DNA of 64,000 nucleotides from Microbotryum silenes-acaulis (lineage: Eukaryota; Basidiomycota; Microbotryomycetes; Microbotryales; Microbotryaceae): NCBI GenBank assembly GCA_003665825.1, contig QPFY01000002.1:372001-436000 (forward strand), given 5' to 3'. A program made the translations under genes and the position numbers. Below, piece by piece: positions 45,712 through 62,065 of this stretch. The stretch's first letter is position 1; every line of letters begins with the position of its first letter. The notes beneath the pieces were generated by a model. That model made no database searches, was not told where the DNA came from, and worked only from the letters and a program-made list of their open reading frames with translations.

Positions 45712-48700
45712 TCACGAGGCGTAGAACTTGTGGTTGATCAGGTCGACCAGCATACCCAAATTCGCCTTGGCCACACCACCGATCTCGACCGTTTGTTTCC
45801 CGACCTGGTAGGATCAAGAGATGAGGTCAATATACGCCTGCGAATAGGTCACACTCGAGTCAACTCACGAATTGGGACTCCAACAGATCCTCGAGCTTAA
45901 CCTCGACGGCCTTGACCGTCGTATCCTTGTACAAGACCGCAATCTCAAATTTGCCCAACTCGTTCGAGCTGAGCGTGAGTGAGATCTCCTCGAACTGGCG
46001 CGGCGAGTACTGGTCGATCGACAGCAGCACACCCTTGTCGTACAGCTTCTGGGCCGTGTAAAAGTGCGAACCGAACTTGTACGACTTGCCCGCGCGTTCG
46101 AGGTTGCGCTGATGGCTCGCTTGACTCGACCAGGGTAGGACGAGTCGTTTCTTGCTGTGAGTAACAGAAGAGAAATGATCAGTCTTCGCCACAGCTGGCA
46201 CTCTTCGACGTCAAGGACCTACGTCTTTTTCTGAATCGAAGCCATCGACGAGTCGATGTAGACATGGTACGACTTGGTCTGCTCAAGCAGGTATCGCTTC
46301 TTATCCCGCAGCGAGGTCAACGTCGCTTGCATCGTCGAGAGCTCGTTTGCGCGCTGCACTCGACGGTGATGCTTGGAGCGGATGTCGGAAGCGATGGCGT
46401 TGAGAATAGCTTGGTACTTGTCTTCGCTCGAGATCATGCCTGTCCTGCGCAACGCAACAACGTCGCGTAGAGTCGCCATGACAAGTTGGTGGAAGGTGAG
46501 TCTGCTCAATAATGAAAGGCTCATCAGCTTATGCGCTCCATGCGCACTCCCCCCCGTCACGTTCAACACTTACTTTCTCGTGTCATCCAGTGGGGCGATG
46601 ATCTGCCGCCTCTGCAGTTGGGCCTGTCGGCGCTCCTCCTCGAGCTCCTCTCGCACGACCAGAGCCCAAGTATCCTCATTATCGATCGTGACCTCTTGCG
46701 TGAGCAGCTGTTCGAGGTCTATTCCCGATTTGACCTTCAACATGGCGCAGACGCGTCGTTTGACGGACGCGAAGAGGGCCTTGGACGGAGCATCAGGATC
46801 TGCGAACGTGAAAGTGTTGCAAACGCGTGAGCACAAGGAGGCATCGAACGACCCAAAGAGGATGTCGTGGACGCACCTTCTTGCGTCATCAATCGCGTCA
46901 TCAACGTCAACGGCACCGTATCGGCCCTCGCTCGATTCAGCTCTCCCGTGCTGGACGCAGGCGCACCCCCCAATTCCTCGATAATGGCCTTCAACGGATC
47001 GTGCGGCTCGGGAGCGACAACATCTAGATTCTCGGCGATAATACTATGCGTCGAATAGATATCGTTGGGCGAGATGTAGATGACGGGTCGGTGAGCCGCA
47101 ACCGCGTCGACGTAAGCGTCGGAATGGAAGTGAAGCTCGGCATCTTCGACGTTGATCACTATGGTGGCGGTCATCAAGAGCGGTCAGCGAAGCTCCTCCA
47201 CCAAGTAAACAAGCCTGGTTAACGCACAGTCCGTAATCCATCGCGAAAAGTCCTGAACGCATGCCCCGATGTAGTCGTTCATCGGTTGCAAGTGAGGCTG
47301 GTCTTCACCAAACAGTCGTCCGACCGAGATCTGATTCAGCAACTTGCAGACCTCAGACAGGTTTTGACGCTGACGAGGCAACATGACGCCTTCAACGATG
47401 CCGAACGTCTCGGGAGCGAGGATCGCTGGCTGCAAGAAGCGGTAAAAGACGATATGGCCCGCCACGCGAAGGTGTTCGTGCGCAGGCTCGTCGGGAAAGC
47501 GAGCGTGCAGAGCTTGGTGGACCTCGCGCGCAACGTAGCGAATGCCGTAGGGCATCGAACGGGTCGAGTCATAGAAAGCCTGCAAGAATGTGTCGGTATT
47601 CCTCCTCAGTGCGACCAGATCTGTGAGTGAGAGCACCTCAAATTATGAGGTCACGACGCGAAGCCCCATATTCCTGAATCCGCACTCACGTCTCCCAAAC
47701 TCCTCGCGCGTGTCTCGATCCGAGATCGCGCCAAGGTAGTCGACATCCGCCGGTCGTGCCGGTGGCACCCCCGTGCGGTCCTCTTCGGCGCTCAGCTTGG
47801 CCTTGTAAATCTCGATCGGGTCCGTGCGAAGGTCGAGGCCGGCGCGTTGCATGACTTCATGAATCTGCGGTCCGAGCGCATTCGTGAGGTATTGTCGCTG
47901 GGCGGTACCGCGGCCGTACTGCAGGAAGAGGCGAGCAAAGATGGGTTGGCCCCGAACAAAGGCGGCGATCGAGGGCAAGAAGTGAAGCTCTTCTTGGATC
48001 GAACGCTGCAGAAGCCAAGGTAAGCTCTGGTTAGCAAATGCCCAAGATTACGAATGATCGCTTAATTCCACCCACGCACCTGGAACAACTTGAGCAATAG
48101 AAACTCTTCCCTTTGCGCCTGCGCATACCCAAAGATGACGAACGTAGTCGACTCGATCGCACGAATGACCTTGTCCGAAAGGCCAAGGCGCTGCATATTG
48201 GCGAACAGCCTCGCGAGGTAGATGGGGCTCGTCTGAAGATGCCAAAATAGCTGCTGGTACAGTTCGAGCTTGCGTTGGGTCGAACGATCGAGCGCGTCGG
48301 TCGCGAACGGGTCTTTGGCTGCGGCGAGCAAGGACGCTTTGCGCAGCGGCGCCAGGCCACCCCCACCGCCGGCGCGCTGAGCGCGGGCGACCTCGTGCGT
48401 TATCTTGTTCTTGACGAGCAAAGCGATCTTGGTATCGAGATCCTTGACGTCATCCTCGAGGTCCTGCGCCTCCTTGATAGCGGCAACGAGTTCCTTGCGC
48501 AACGCCTCGACCATCATATCGCCGTTGTAGTCAAACTCGGAATCGTCAAGCAAGCGAATAAAGTTTTTGAGAGTCGAGATGGGGACATTTGTACCCATGC
48601 GTAGTTGACGGTACTGGTCCTCTTGTCTCGCCGAACGAATGCGCGCTTGCATGCGAGCAAATAGTCCCCTATCGTCGGCATCATAGAGTTGTCGGCGCTT

Positions 48701-51166
48701 GTCGTCGTATCGTCGACGGACGAGCGCACCTCGCAAGATCGCTTGCAGTGGGACAATCACCGAATCTTCATGCGCATACATGTGCTCACGCCACGCCAGG
48801 AATTTGTTGCGTCCGACGTAGCCTCGCGCCTGAGCCGTCAGACCTATCAAGCAAGGAGCGACAAACCCCACTTGTTGGCGTTGCGTTTCGCGCTTGCGAC
48901 GTTCCAACAACCCGCGAGCATGGGACTGGAACGCGTTCGTCGCCCTCACGACTTCGACGCGTTGGACCAATCGCTTGCGGCGAGCATACGCCGTACGAGC
49001 GAGCCATCCTCGGGCGTGGGCCTGCGCGGCGGCAACAAAGTTCTCGGCCGAGCGCATGTGACGGATCCGATCCAAAAGGCCGCGACGAGCGATCACTCCA
49101 CGAGCCACGGCTTGGAACGCGAGCAACGCCGGTGCCGCGGCCTTGACTTCGGCGATGTGCCGTCGTTCTTCCTCCTCCTCTTCCTCGATGCGTCGACGTT
49201 CAGCCTCTTCCTCGGCGAGGACGCGTCGACGTTCAGCCTCTTCCTCGGCGAGGATGCGACGACGCTCGGCTTCTTCGGCCTCGCGCTCCATCCTCAGTCG
49301 TTCCGCAGCTTCCCACTCCCGTTGACGTCGCGCCTCAGCCTCCTGTCGACGTGCCGCTTCTTCTGCTTCCTCCTGTCGTCTTCTCTCCTCGACAATCAAT
49401 TGGTGTGCCAACCGTTCGGCCTTGTTCCTCGCCAGCACGCCTCGGGCCTGAGCCTGCAGCCCCAAGATATCGTCGATTCGTTCACCGAGGAGCCGGTCCG
49501 TCCTCTGGCGCTCGGTTTCAGGAGGCGGTCCGCCCTGGGTCTTGTTAAGCGCTTTGTCAATACCACTGAAGTTGGGCATGCGCACGCCATCGAGGCCCTT
49601 GGCACCCTGGGCCAACTCCTCCTCGGTGAACTCGACCCGACCGTTCAAGCTCTGCATGCCCGCCGTGATACCGCGTCGATGGAGCCACGCCGACAACGCA
49701 TGAATGCAGTAGATGACCTTGGGCAAGTTCTTGCCATCGTAGCAATCGACGGTCTCGAAGTGGAAGTTGTCCGGCAACTCGACCTCGCGGATGAAGCCGA
49801 AGAAGATGGCCAAGTTGGCGGTGTGGCGGAAATGACGGACCGGGTCGTTGTAGATCGGTCCTTTGCACGCGTCTGAACCGAGACTGCGCGCTAAGTGGGC
49901 GAGCGCATAGCCGTCGCGAAGCGATTGCTCGAACTCGTTGACGTTGTCACCGGACCAGAGAGGGCCGGCGTCTGCAGGGCGGGTGGTGATGCACGCTTCG
50001 AGCCACTCTTGCGTTTCGCGAACGCGGCACAGGTATTCGTACAGGGCGAGATTGCGGCGCTGGCCGTCGATCGCTTTTGCGGATTGAGACAACAAGTGGG
50101 GCGAGGTCATCGAGGGCGACATGGCCGCCGCAGAGCGAGGAGATGACCCCGCTTGTTGTGACAAGCCGTGTGACGACGAAAAGACGGCCGAGGGAGCGAA
50201 CGGCGAGGAAGCATGGGCGGGACGGGAGAGTCGTACCCGGCCGGGCAAACCTAGGGGAATTGTTGCAAGGTCTCTCGTTAGTAGGGTTCATCTGCCCGTA
50301 AGGAGAAGTGGGCGGCCCAACTGACCAGCCACTTCGCCGGCACCGATCAACTCGGTCGCTGCTTGAGGGAGGCCGTTCGGCCCGAGCACGCCATTGTGCG
50401 GCAGAGTCATGGCCCGCCTGTGACCCAACGCTCTCGGCGAATTTGAAGTCGAAGTAATCGAACCCGAACCATCGAATGCCCCTCGGATCGAACCGACCCT
50501 TCCCAGACCCTCCGGGGAAGCATTGCGCAGCTGGCCGGCGGGACCAGGGGATTCTGCGCGCGTCGAGAAGATCGAAGGGTTCACCTTGCCGGGCGAGTGT
50601 TGCAGATGATCAAAAGACCGAGTTGGCGACGCAGGTGAGTGAGGAAGGGGCATCCATGTCGGCGACGTTCGTGTCGGGGATCCGCTCATCCGCGTCGACG
50701 AGTATTGACTCGGCGACGACGTCCCGTTGCCGAAAACCTGACTTGGCGAGGAGCGGCCCAACCCTGACTGAGATGACAGCGGTTCGTCTTCACTACGACC
50801 CATCAACCCCATGCGGCTACTCGGACTCTTGTGCATCGTCTTGGTGTCGAGACTCATCGTTGCGCGATGTCCTGCGCTCCAAGGGGAGCCGGCGGCGGCC
50901 GACCCGCTTCGGCCGAGACTCGTCGGCGTTCCTCTAACCGAGGGGCCGGTGAGGCGAACGTTGGTGAGATTGGACAGGGCATCTTTGGCTGCCGAGATGG
51001 AGTTTTGGTGAGCCTTGGACGAGTGCGGGTAGCGGCTCGAAGGGAAAGATGAGAGTGTGGTGAAAGCAGGGGTGATGGGTGCCGACGAGGAAGCCGATGA
51101 TGCGCCCGAGGACTGCGATGACAGAGATGGCGACCTGTCGAGGTCGATAGAAGTGGCCTCGTACAT
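45712..51166 (-). CDS. IQG1: IQGAP-family RasGAP-like scaffold protein
   Basis: Exon 1 (about 50320..51166) encodes an N-terminal extension of ~280 residues. It is rich in Ser/Pro with many SP dipeptides (SSPSQ, GSPTRTSP, HSPASP). The large second exon (to about 48080) holds a calponin-homology domain (LYEYLCRVRETQEWLEAC through KNLPKVIYCIHALSAWL). It also holds an acidic/basic coiled segment with RRRILAEEEAE repeats and at least five IQ-type motifs (LLAFQAVARGVIARR, QAHARGWLART). RasGAP-related exons follow (LYQQLFWHLQTSPIYLARL, GTAQRQYLTNALGP). A RasGAP_C module with SHFYTAQKLYDKGVLL ends LINHKFYAS at 45712. IQGAPs (Iqg1, Rng2) organise the actomyosin ring. The order is complete for the family. 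Confidence 0.93.
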
Positions 51167-52414
51167 TTGATGTACCCGATCCTATGACAAAAACGGTTGT
51201 GGTGGTTAGCGAAGGAGATTGGGGAACGAAACGAAGTGACTGATTTTGTAGGTTGAGTGAGCCGTCGAAAGAGCTGCGCCTCAAGCACTACCCCATTTCG
51301 GGGCTTCAGCGCGAGCATACGTCCGAGCCCAGTCTCATGCATGTGCCCGACCGCAGTGCCAAACGACGTGCAACGGCTCGATATGGTTTGGGCCCGAAAG
51401 AGCCCTTCGACGCGTCCAGCTCGAGTCGGGCCGTGCACGCGCGGCACGAGCCCCAACATCCTCGTTAAGGTGCCGATTCGAGGGATCTTTAAATCCTCGA
51501 TACTGAGATCCATCCTTCAAGCAGATCCATCCTGAGTTGACCGCAACGCATTCGCCGCGGGCATGCAACAAAGCGGATCTGTCGCTCGGAGCATGGACCC
51601 AAGCGGATCGCACAGGTAACGACGGCCCTGGTCCCCCTCCAGATGGCAGAAACGTCGTAGGAACGATAAATGTTCCGTTGCCGTATCCTTAGTATGACCT
51701 TGCCCGCATGCCGCACGATTCGGTTCCTCCTTGTTGCGTACGTCGAGGAACATCCCTGCCTGGCGTCAGGGCGTAGATCCGTCGTTCGACCAACATTGTC
51801 TCCGAGCAACGCGGCAGCGATCACAGCCAAAGCATATCGCATGCCACAGCCCCAATCATAACTGCTTACTTCTTAAAATGAGATGGTGTGTAGTTCCGTG
51901 TGCCGGAAAAGGGTAGACCAAGCCGAGTCGGATCAACAGCGAAACGAAGCGGAAGTAGAGCTAAGGCGAACGGCGAAGCAGTCCGTTGGCCGCGAGGCTC
52001 AGGCGATCGGCGAACGCGATTCTGACTCTTGACACAAAGCCGATCGCGATCGTTGCGCGTTCTTTATCAGTTTCACTCGAGGGCCGAGGCGTTTGGGGCG
52101 GTTCATGCGCAACAAGTGTAGTTCAAGAGGCTTGAACACATCCGCTTTAACACCTAGCTTGCTCAGAGACCACTTTGAGTGCTTCTTTATCGTCATGTGC
52201 TCCCCCGGGACCACGCTTTTACGCGCATGAACCCCTTGAGGGATCATTCCTCTCTCCAAGACACGAAAGTGTTGGAAGGGTAAAAGCACATCCTGTTACA
52301 ACATCAAGTAGAGAGTGAAACCTGAGAACCAAGTAGGCCAAGGCGAAATCAAAAATGACCGCCGAGGAGTGAAAGACGAAAAATAAAGACGAAAAATAAA
52401 ACAAGGGACCCCAA
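51167..52414. other. Intergenic region
   Basis: This is the spacer between the IQGAP start and the 3' end of H3 copy B. It contains no supportable gene, only short frames on both strands. It must include the IQGAP promoter and the H3 terminator. Confidence 0.5.
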
Positions 52415-53502
<1,088 letters not shown>

Positions 53503-53979
53503 AGTGAGTCTTTACATTGCAACCTTCAAAGCCACAGGATAATGTACTGACCCTTGGTGACCCCTATCTCCTTGCTTCGCGCGTCGCCAGTGTCTGGACG
53601 TGGAAAGGGCGGAAAGGGACTCGGAAAGGGCGGAGCCAAGCGTCACCGCAAGATCGTGAGTCTTTTGCAACGTTTACGTCTCTTTCACATCTTGGCTACA
53701 TGTTCTTACATCACCATCTCTCGCATTTCACAGTTACGCGATAACATCCAGGGTATCACCAAGCCCGCCATCCGCCGTCTCGCGCGTCGTGGTGGTGTCA
53801 AGCGTATCTCCGGCCTCATCTACGAGGAGACTCGAGGTGTGCTCAAGATCTTCCTCGAGAACGTCATTCGTGACTCGGTCACCTACACCGAACACGCCAA
53901 GCGCAAGACGGTCACCTCGCTCGATGTCGTCTACGCCCTCAAGCGATCCGGACGAACCCTATACGGTTTCGGCGTCTAG
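53503..53979 (+). CDS. H4: Histone H4 (copy B), start codon split by an intron
   Basis: The coding parts are 53503 (A), 53591..53655 and 53734..53979, and they encode a protein identical to copy A, including the unusual C-terminal FGV. The A|TG split of the initiator by intron 1 is preserved (ACAAACA then GTGAGT; GTCGCCAG then TGTCTGG). One synonymous change (ATC to ATT) lies in exon 3, and one change lies in each intron. Confidence 0.97.
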
Positions 53980-55658
53980 ATTTATTGATTATTGTGCTTG
54001 TGCTCCTTTGATTTCCCCCCTGTTGTAACACATACCGGCATTCCAGTCGACACTTCGTTTTGTCACGGTCAGGTGGAGCGAGCCTCAGTAGGCAAGTATT
54101 CTGCAGAGCTACCTAGAGTAGCGCCGTTCGTTGTGATGCTTTACGGAACGGGCGTTTATGTAGGCACCCTTCACGGCTAAAACTATCGAGTTCTAGTACG
54201 GCTTGCTTTTAGTCTAGCGGTTAAGAAGGACAGATTGTGGTTATGCACACCAGTGGGAACCCCGTTGATTCAACGGGGTGATGTCCAACTATGCAGGAGA
54301 GCGTCGCGTCGGCCATGATGGCCATCGCGCTGACCACGCTGTCCGTTCCGCAAAGCTGGCAGGCTGCTAGCAGCACGGCTGGCTCGTATACGTGTCGCAG
54401 TACCAAGATTGGTTGGGTTGTTGTCATCACGCCCGGGGGCCTGATTCTGTTGATCGGAAGTTCGGAACGGGACGAAAAGGACTGAAGGAGGGTCGAGCAG
54501 CGGCCCCTGGGTAACGCGGCGCCAGGGTGAGCGGCCATCGCAACTTCGCCGAGTCTTGGGAGCGCGGGTCTCCCCTTGAATGAGTGTCACCAAAGTGCAA
54601 TGAGAGTGGGAGAATAAGGAGGGAGGAGTCACGCGGGATTATCTACAGCCTCTCGACCTTCATGTTGTTGAGCAGCCCCTGAAACCGGTGTCGCGATACG
54701 TCACGTCATTGACAGCACCAATCGCGCGGTCCGCCCCACGCATCAACGACGGTGGGCCCATGCCTGAGCTTTGTAGAAGGAGTGTCATGCGGACCCGTGC
54801 GCTTGCTATCGACTTCTTGCTATCTATCTACCCGTCTACCTATATGTACTTTAAAGATTGCATCACAAAACACCTCTTTCAAATAAGGGTTCCGCGCCGC
54901 GGGGTTTTTTTTCCCGCTTGAAGGTCCAGGAGGTGTGGGTGGAGCTCGTATCGACTTTGAATCAAGCAGGGGGGAAAAGGGGGCCCTAAGTACATCAAAT
55001 ACTACACAAGCCGCTCAACGGTTCCGCCTTGCGGGCTTAAGCTCAATTCTCATGGCCGAGACAATGCAGAAATGGCCGTACATGACTCCTGATTGGGACG
55101 CCGCTACCACAGGCAGGCGCGGCAGACTACAGTATGCTGGTACATTCACCACAGGCGGCCCCGCAACACGGTCAAAAACAGCGACAGCGATATAGGTACA
55201 TGCCACATGGATCGCCGATCGACACCTTTTAATTGAAGAGGTAGTAATCAGAGGCGCAAACCTTACAGCTAAGTAGGCCGGGACTCGGGTGCACGGAGAA
55301 TCGGAGATGCCTTACACTCGTGATTCACCCAAAGTTTAAGCAGAGTAATCGTACCGGGCTTACTTTGGGTCAACAAACAAGTCCGTGCATCCTCAGCATT
55401 TTTCTGCCCCTTATCAATAGTAATGCACTTTCTGCCGCACAGGCGGACCAGCCGGAAAATGCAAGCCGGGGAAAGGAGACGAACGTTAATTAAATTCGCT
55501 TGCGTCACTTGCGTCTTTGCCCCACAGTAAAAAAAGAGCCGCGGGGCCGCGGGCTTCCCCACCTTGCTCAAAAAAGTTCGCCACCGCCAAACCCCCCTCT
55601 CCTCACTACCTCCAACCGCCTCACACCTCGAAAGCTCATCACCCATTCGAAAGACACT
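53980..55658. other. Intergenic region with unclassified short frames
   Basis: About 1.7 kb separate H4 copy B from the aldehyde dehydrogenase. A plus-strand frame at 54935..55195 reads MGGARIDFESSRGEKG and continues with AETMQKWPYMTPDWD; it looks protein-like but has no family. A tRNA-like D-arm (TAGTCTAGCGGTTAAG, near 54211) and a CCCCGTT hairpin near 54258 do not complete a cloverleaf. Confidence 0.4.
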
Positions 55659-58103
<2,445 letters not shown>

Positions 58104-58678
58104 GATCTGAGATGAGGGGGCTTGGAAGGATTTTTTGTGTGACTATCGATGACACTTGGGTACAAAATATTTTTCAATGTGATCACATGGGAAAGACTTG
58201 GAATTGAAATGCAGAAGCTTTTACTGCCCGCTCTGGACTTGCGGCTGCGCGCGGACCCCGAGGCCGTCAATCCGCAGCAGTTTTTCGTACGACGTCAGCC
58301 TGTGCACTCGTTCTCTTCGCCGCCTTTGACTCTTGCCCTAAGCTCGACCGGAGCTTCTACCGTTTCAATTTATGTTATTTTATTATTTTTGTTTTTTTGT
58401 TGTGCTGTTCTGGCGAGTTAGCCCCTGTCTGAGATCATCCACCCGGCAACGCTGTCACCTGTGGCCCCTGCGCGCACATGGATCCCCCACATGTGGGCAG
58501 CAAAGGTGCTGCGAGCGCTGGGGGAGCGCAGGGTGACGGCGCCAGACGGGGCCGACGCGACGCGCCCATTGGTTGACGTGGATTTTTATTGGGCTCCGCT
58601 CACCGGCTCACCTCCTTCTGCCGGCTTGTGCTCATCTCGCGTTCGACGTCTCGGCGACAACGGCATCACATCACCAGC

Positions 58679-60528
58679 ATGGCCCCGAACGCGATCGCTT
58701 TAGCCATGCAACAGAACCTCGATGCCGAAGCCGAGGCTGATCGTTTCTTGCAAGAGCAGGACGAACAGGATGAACGAAGTCATGGAACGATTGAAGGAGG
58801 TGGAGGAGGAGGAGGAGGAGGAGGAGGAGGGGGAGGACCCAACTCTGCAGGAGGAGGAGGGACCGGCGGCGCAGGAGGGGAGGGTTTAAAGCTGAGCTCC
58901 AAACCGCTTGAGACGAGGTTGGTGATGCAGAATAGTGGGGAGAATGACGACGATGACGACGAGGCGTTTCGGAGAGAGTTGGACGAGTTGGAGAGGGAGG
59001 AGAGCATGATGCCTTCGAGTGCGGTCGCGACACCGGCGGTGAGTACGAGGTTCAGCGAGGAGATCTCTTGCAGCACACACAACTAACAAGTTGGGACGGG
59101 TACATAGGTACAACGGATGCATCCGGCCCCCGTCATCGCCGTCTGGATCTTTTTGTCGTCGTCCGTCATCCTCTTCAATGCTCGGATCCTGGGTCGGTCC
59201 TCTCTCTGCGGTCCAGCGCGCTTGTAGGACATTCTACCATGGATTCTGAACGTATTTTTACCAACTCACAGGCAAGAAGGAAGGCGACTTTAACTTCCCT
59301 TACCCCATCTTCCTGACGACCGTGCACCTTCTCTACGCGACGATCGGCACCCGAGTCCTCGCTCGCTTCACCCATCTCCTGGACGGTCTGCAAAACATCA
59401 ACATGACCTGGGACCAATACACGCGCAACATCCTCCCCATCGGAGCCTTGTTCTCGGCCTCGCTCATCTTTTCCAACCTCGCGTACCTCACCCTCTCGGT
59501 GTCGTTCATTCAGATGCTCAAGGCCTTTACTGCTGTCGCGGTCTTGACGATGAGCGTGATGATGGGCCTTGAGCAGTTCAACAGGAGAACGACCATCGTC
59601 GTGTGCTTCATCTCGATGGGTGTCTTTATTGCGAGTTACCACGAGGCCAATTTGTGAGTGTATCGCCGGGTTTTGGAGCTTGTCGTTCGTAAAACGCGCA
59701 CTGACCGACGAACGTCTCTTTGTTTCAGCATATTCGCCGGTTTCATCTTCCAATCCTTGGGCATCTTGTTCGAAGCGACACGACTAGTGTTAGTCGTCCA
59801 CTTTCTATTGACCAAACGGGAAACCACTTCGAACCTCACTTCGATGCTCGTTATTGCCCCACAGAGCGATCCAAAAACTTCTTCAAGGCTTGCGGATGGA
59901 CCCGCTCGTCTCGCTGTACTACTTCGCACCCGTATGCGCGGGGTTGAACCTTCTTCTCGTGCCTATATTCGAGGGGTATCGACCGTTTGAAGTCCTTCTC
60001 GAACGGGTGGGAGGGTGGGTTACGATGTGGACCACTGATTTGAGTTGAGATGTCCTTGATGAGAAGCTGACATGAGGTTTTGCGTGTTCATCTTGAAGTT
60101 TCACCTTGTTCATCAACTGCAACTTTGCGTTGCTGCTCAACATCTCGGTCGTATACCTCATTGGGTGCGCGAGCTCGTTGGTGCTCACGCTTTCCGGTCA
60201 GTCTTCTTTCTTCGAGCTGGATATGGGTGGGGCATGTGTATTCATAACTGATGGTCTGTTACGCTTCGTCAAATCCACTCCAGGCGTATTGAAGGACGTC
60301 CTTCTCGTCACCGGCTCCGTGGTGCTCTACGGATCGCCCATCTCGTTTGCCCAGGTAAGAACACCGGATTCGAGTCGCCCGACCCAAGAATTCAACTTGA
60401 TAAATCCTCTTCTGTCCATGTAGATGCTCGGATACTCGATCGCCCTCGGTGGTTTAGTCGTGTTCAAGACGCCGCCGGAAGTGATGGCGGGGTATATCGC
60501 GAGGGTCAAAGCGATGGTCGGGCGGTAG
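58679..60528 (+). CDS. Triose-phosphate-transporter-family membrane protein (nucleotide-sugar/phosphate translocator)
   Basis: The start is at 58679 (MAPNAIALAMQQNLDAEAEA). A cytosolic N-terminus contains a 14-Gly run coded by a GGA microsatellite (about 58796-58836) and an acidic patch. After a first intron, HPAPVIAVWIFLSSSVILFN begins the transmembrane core. It continues with GDFNFPYPIFLTTVHLLYA, MTWDQYTRNILPIGALFSAS, SNLAYLTLSVSFIQMLKAFT, GFIFQSLGILFEATRLVLV and MDPLVSLYYFAPVCAG. These are the TPT/DUF250 blocks of ten-helix Golgi/ER antiporters. The stop is at 60528. Which solute is carried cannot be read from sequence. Confidence 0.9.
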
Positions 60529-62065
60529 GAGTGAGGGCGAACGGACCAGGTAGAAGAAACAGTTTCTTCAGCTGGAGTTGTGACGCAGTAAAGAGGATGA
60601 CGCAGTCTCTTTGTATGTCTTGAAGTTCTGTCCGAAAAAGTGAACTTGTAACGACGTGCCTCCCCTTGTGTATTGATATCTCCTTTTGTCGTCTGAGTTT
60701 GTGCAACTGGTGCGCGGAATCAGGCTGATCCAATTGCGTGTGGGTTTTAATCGTGCAGTAAGATATTGAAAGCCCTGCTGGAAAAGCTGTCTAAGGTAAT
60801 AATTTGGGATAAAACTGTGAATCCTCTCGGTGCCACCGTTAACGAGCCGAGCAGGAATATCAAGGAGCTGTGGTGCATGCGCTGGGAACCGGAACCGAGT
60901 GTCCCGCGCATGATGAATGAACCCCGGCGATTCAAGCTCACTGGGTTACACTCTCGGCAATCAGCGGGCTCACACCAGGAGTTATCGTTCTCCATGTTTT
61001 TAAGGCGTGCTCTCACCGACCCGACTCACGGTTAAGCGAGCCGGCGTTAGGTACGATCAACATCCTTCCCGTTATTTTCAGTCCCTTTGATTCAACGAGA
61101 AAGTAAAGCAAACACTGATATTACCTCCCTTTCGATCTCACCGTACGTACAGCCCGACCGATCGAGAACTTGAAAAAAGCTGAGAAGGTTCAATTTGATG
61201 CCGTATGCTTAAAGGACGGCCTGGGGGAGTTTGGTGGGGAATATTCCGCTAGAGAAGTAGGGAATGGGGAGGATGACATAAGAGATGCAATATGAACTAT
61301 CCGTCGAATCACCAAAGGTCTTACGCGAGGATGAAGTCGACATAGTGAGGTGTCGAGCTCGAGATATTGAATATCCGGAGAAACCATTCCCCCGTGTGGC
61401 TCGCTGCGAAAGAGTCAGAGGGGCCCGCTGGGGTTTAACATAGAGGCAACCTTAGAACCTTTTAATGAAGAGAGGAAAAAAAGATTTAACCTTGACGATC
61501 CAGGCCGCATGTGCCCTCATTCAGAATCGAAAATCCGAGATCTTGATAAAGGCGATCGAGATTTTTCTTGTTTGATCGGGACTTTCAAGAAGAATGGTGG
61601 CGGTGCTGTTGGACGGGCTCGGGCTTCCGAGTCGGCCGCGGCCACGCCTCGGGCCCAGCGATTCCAGAGCGAATCGGCTCAAGTCGGCTCAGCGTGGCTC
61701 AGCGTGGCTCAGCGGTCACTCAGCGCCCTGGCAGAGAGCACGCGGCGACGACGAGCAACGGGAATCCCTTCCTCCCGTTCACCATCCTAGCGCAACTCAT
61801 AGCACCTCCGCGGTTGGGATCTTCATCAAGGCAGGGGGAACAGCTCGACATTCGACTTTGGATCGATCCACTCCGGGCACAAGCTTTAGCTGCTCCGGCT
61901 CACACCCGGGGAGCGACGACGAGAGCTAGCAACGCGTGCGTGGTTCACATCAAACACCACCTCAGCTGAGACGACCGAGTCGACCCAAACACCTCGGCTA
62001 GGTACGCGTAGAGCCGTCGCATTCGGTATCCTCTTGGTTCCTCGGACGCGTTCTTGGAATCCATC
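60529..62065. other. Intergenic region
   Basis: About 1.5 kb without a supportable gene, holding the 3' end of the transporter and the promoter and leader of PKC1. A (GCTCAGCGTG)-like tandem duplication occurs near 61684-61712. Short Ser/Arg-rich frames around 61510-61970 have no family features. Confidence 0.5.

Noticed and set aside
48689..49876. 395-codon open frame on the plus strand
   Set aside because: It is antisense to the IQGAP exon that encodes the CH domain, coiled segment and IQ motifs. The opposite strand has full family support, so this is a shadow of codon bias.
54205..54290. Possible tRNA (D-arm-like TAGTCTAGCGGTTAAG plus a CCCCGTT hairpin)
   Set aside because: No complementary acceptor ends, poor anticodon stem and a nine-base T loop. 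At most this is a tRNA relic.
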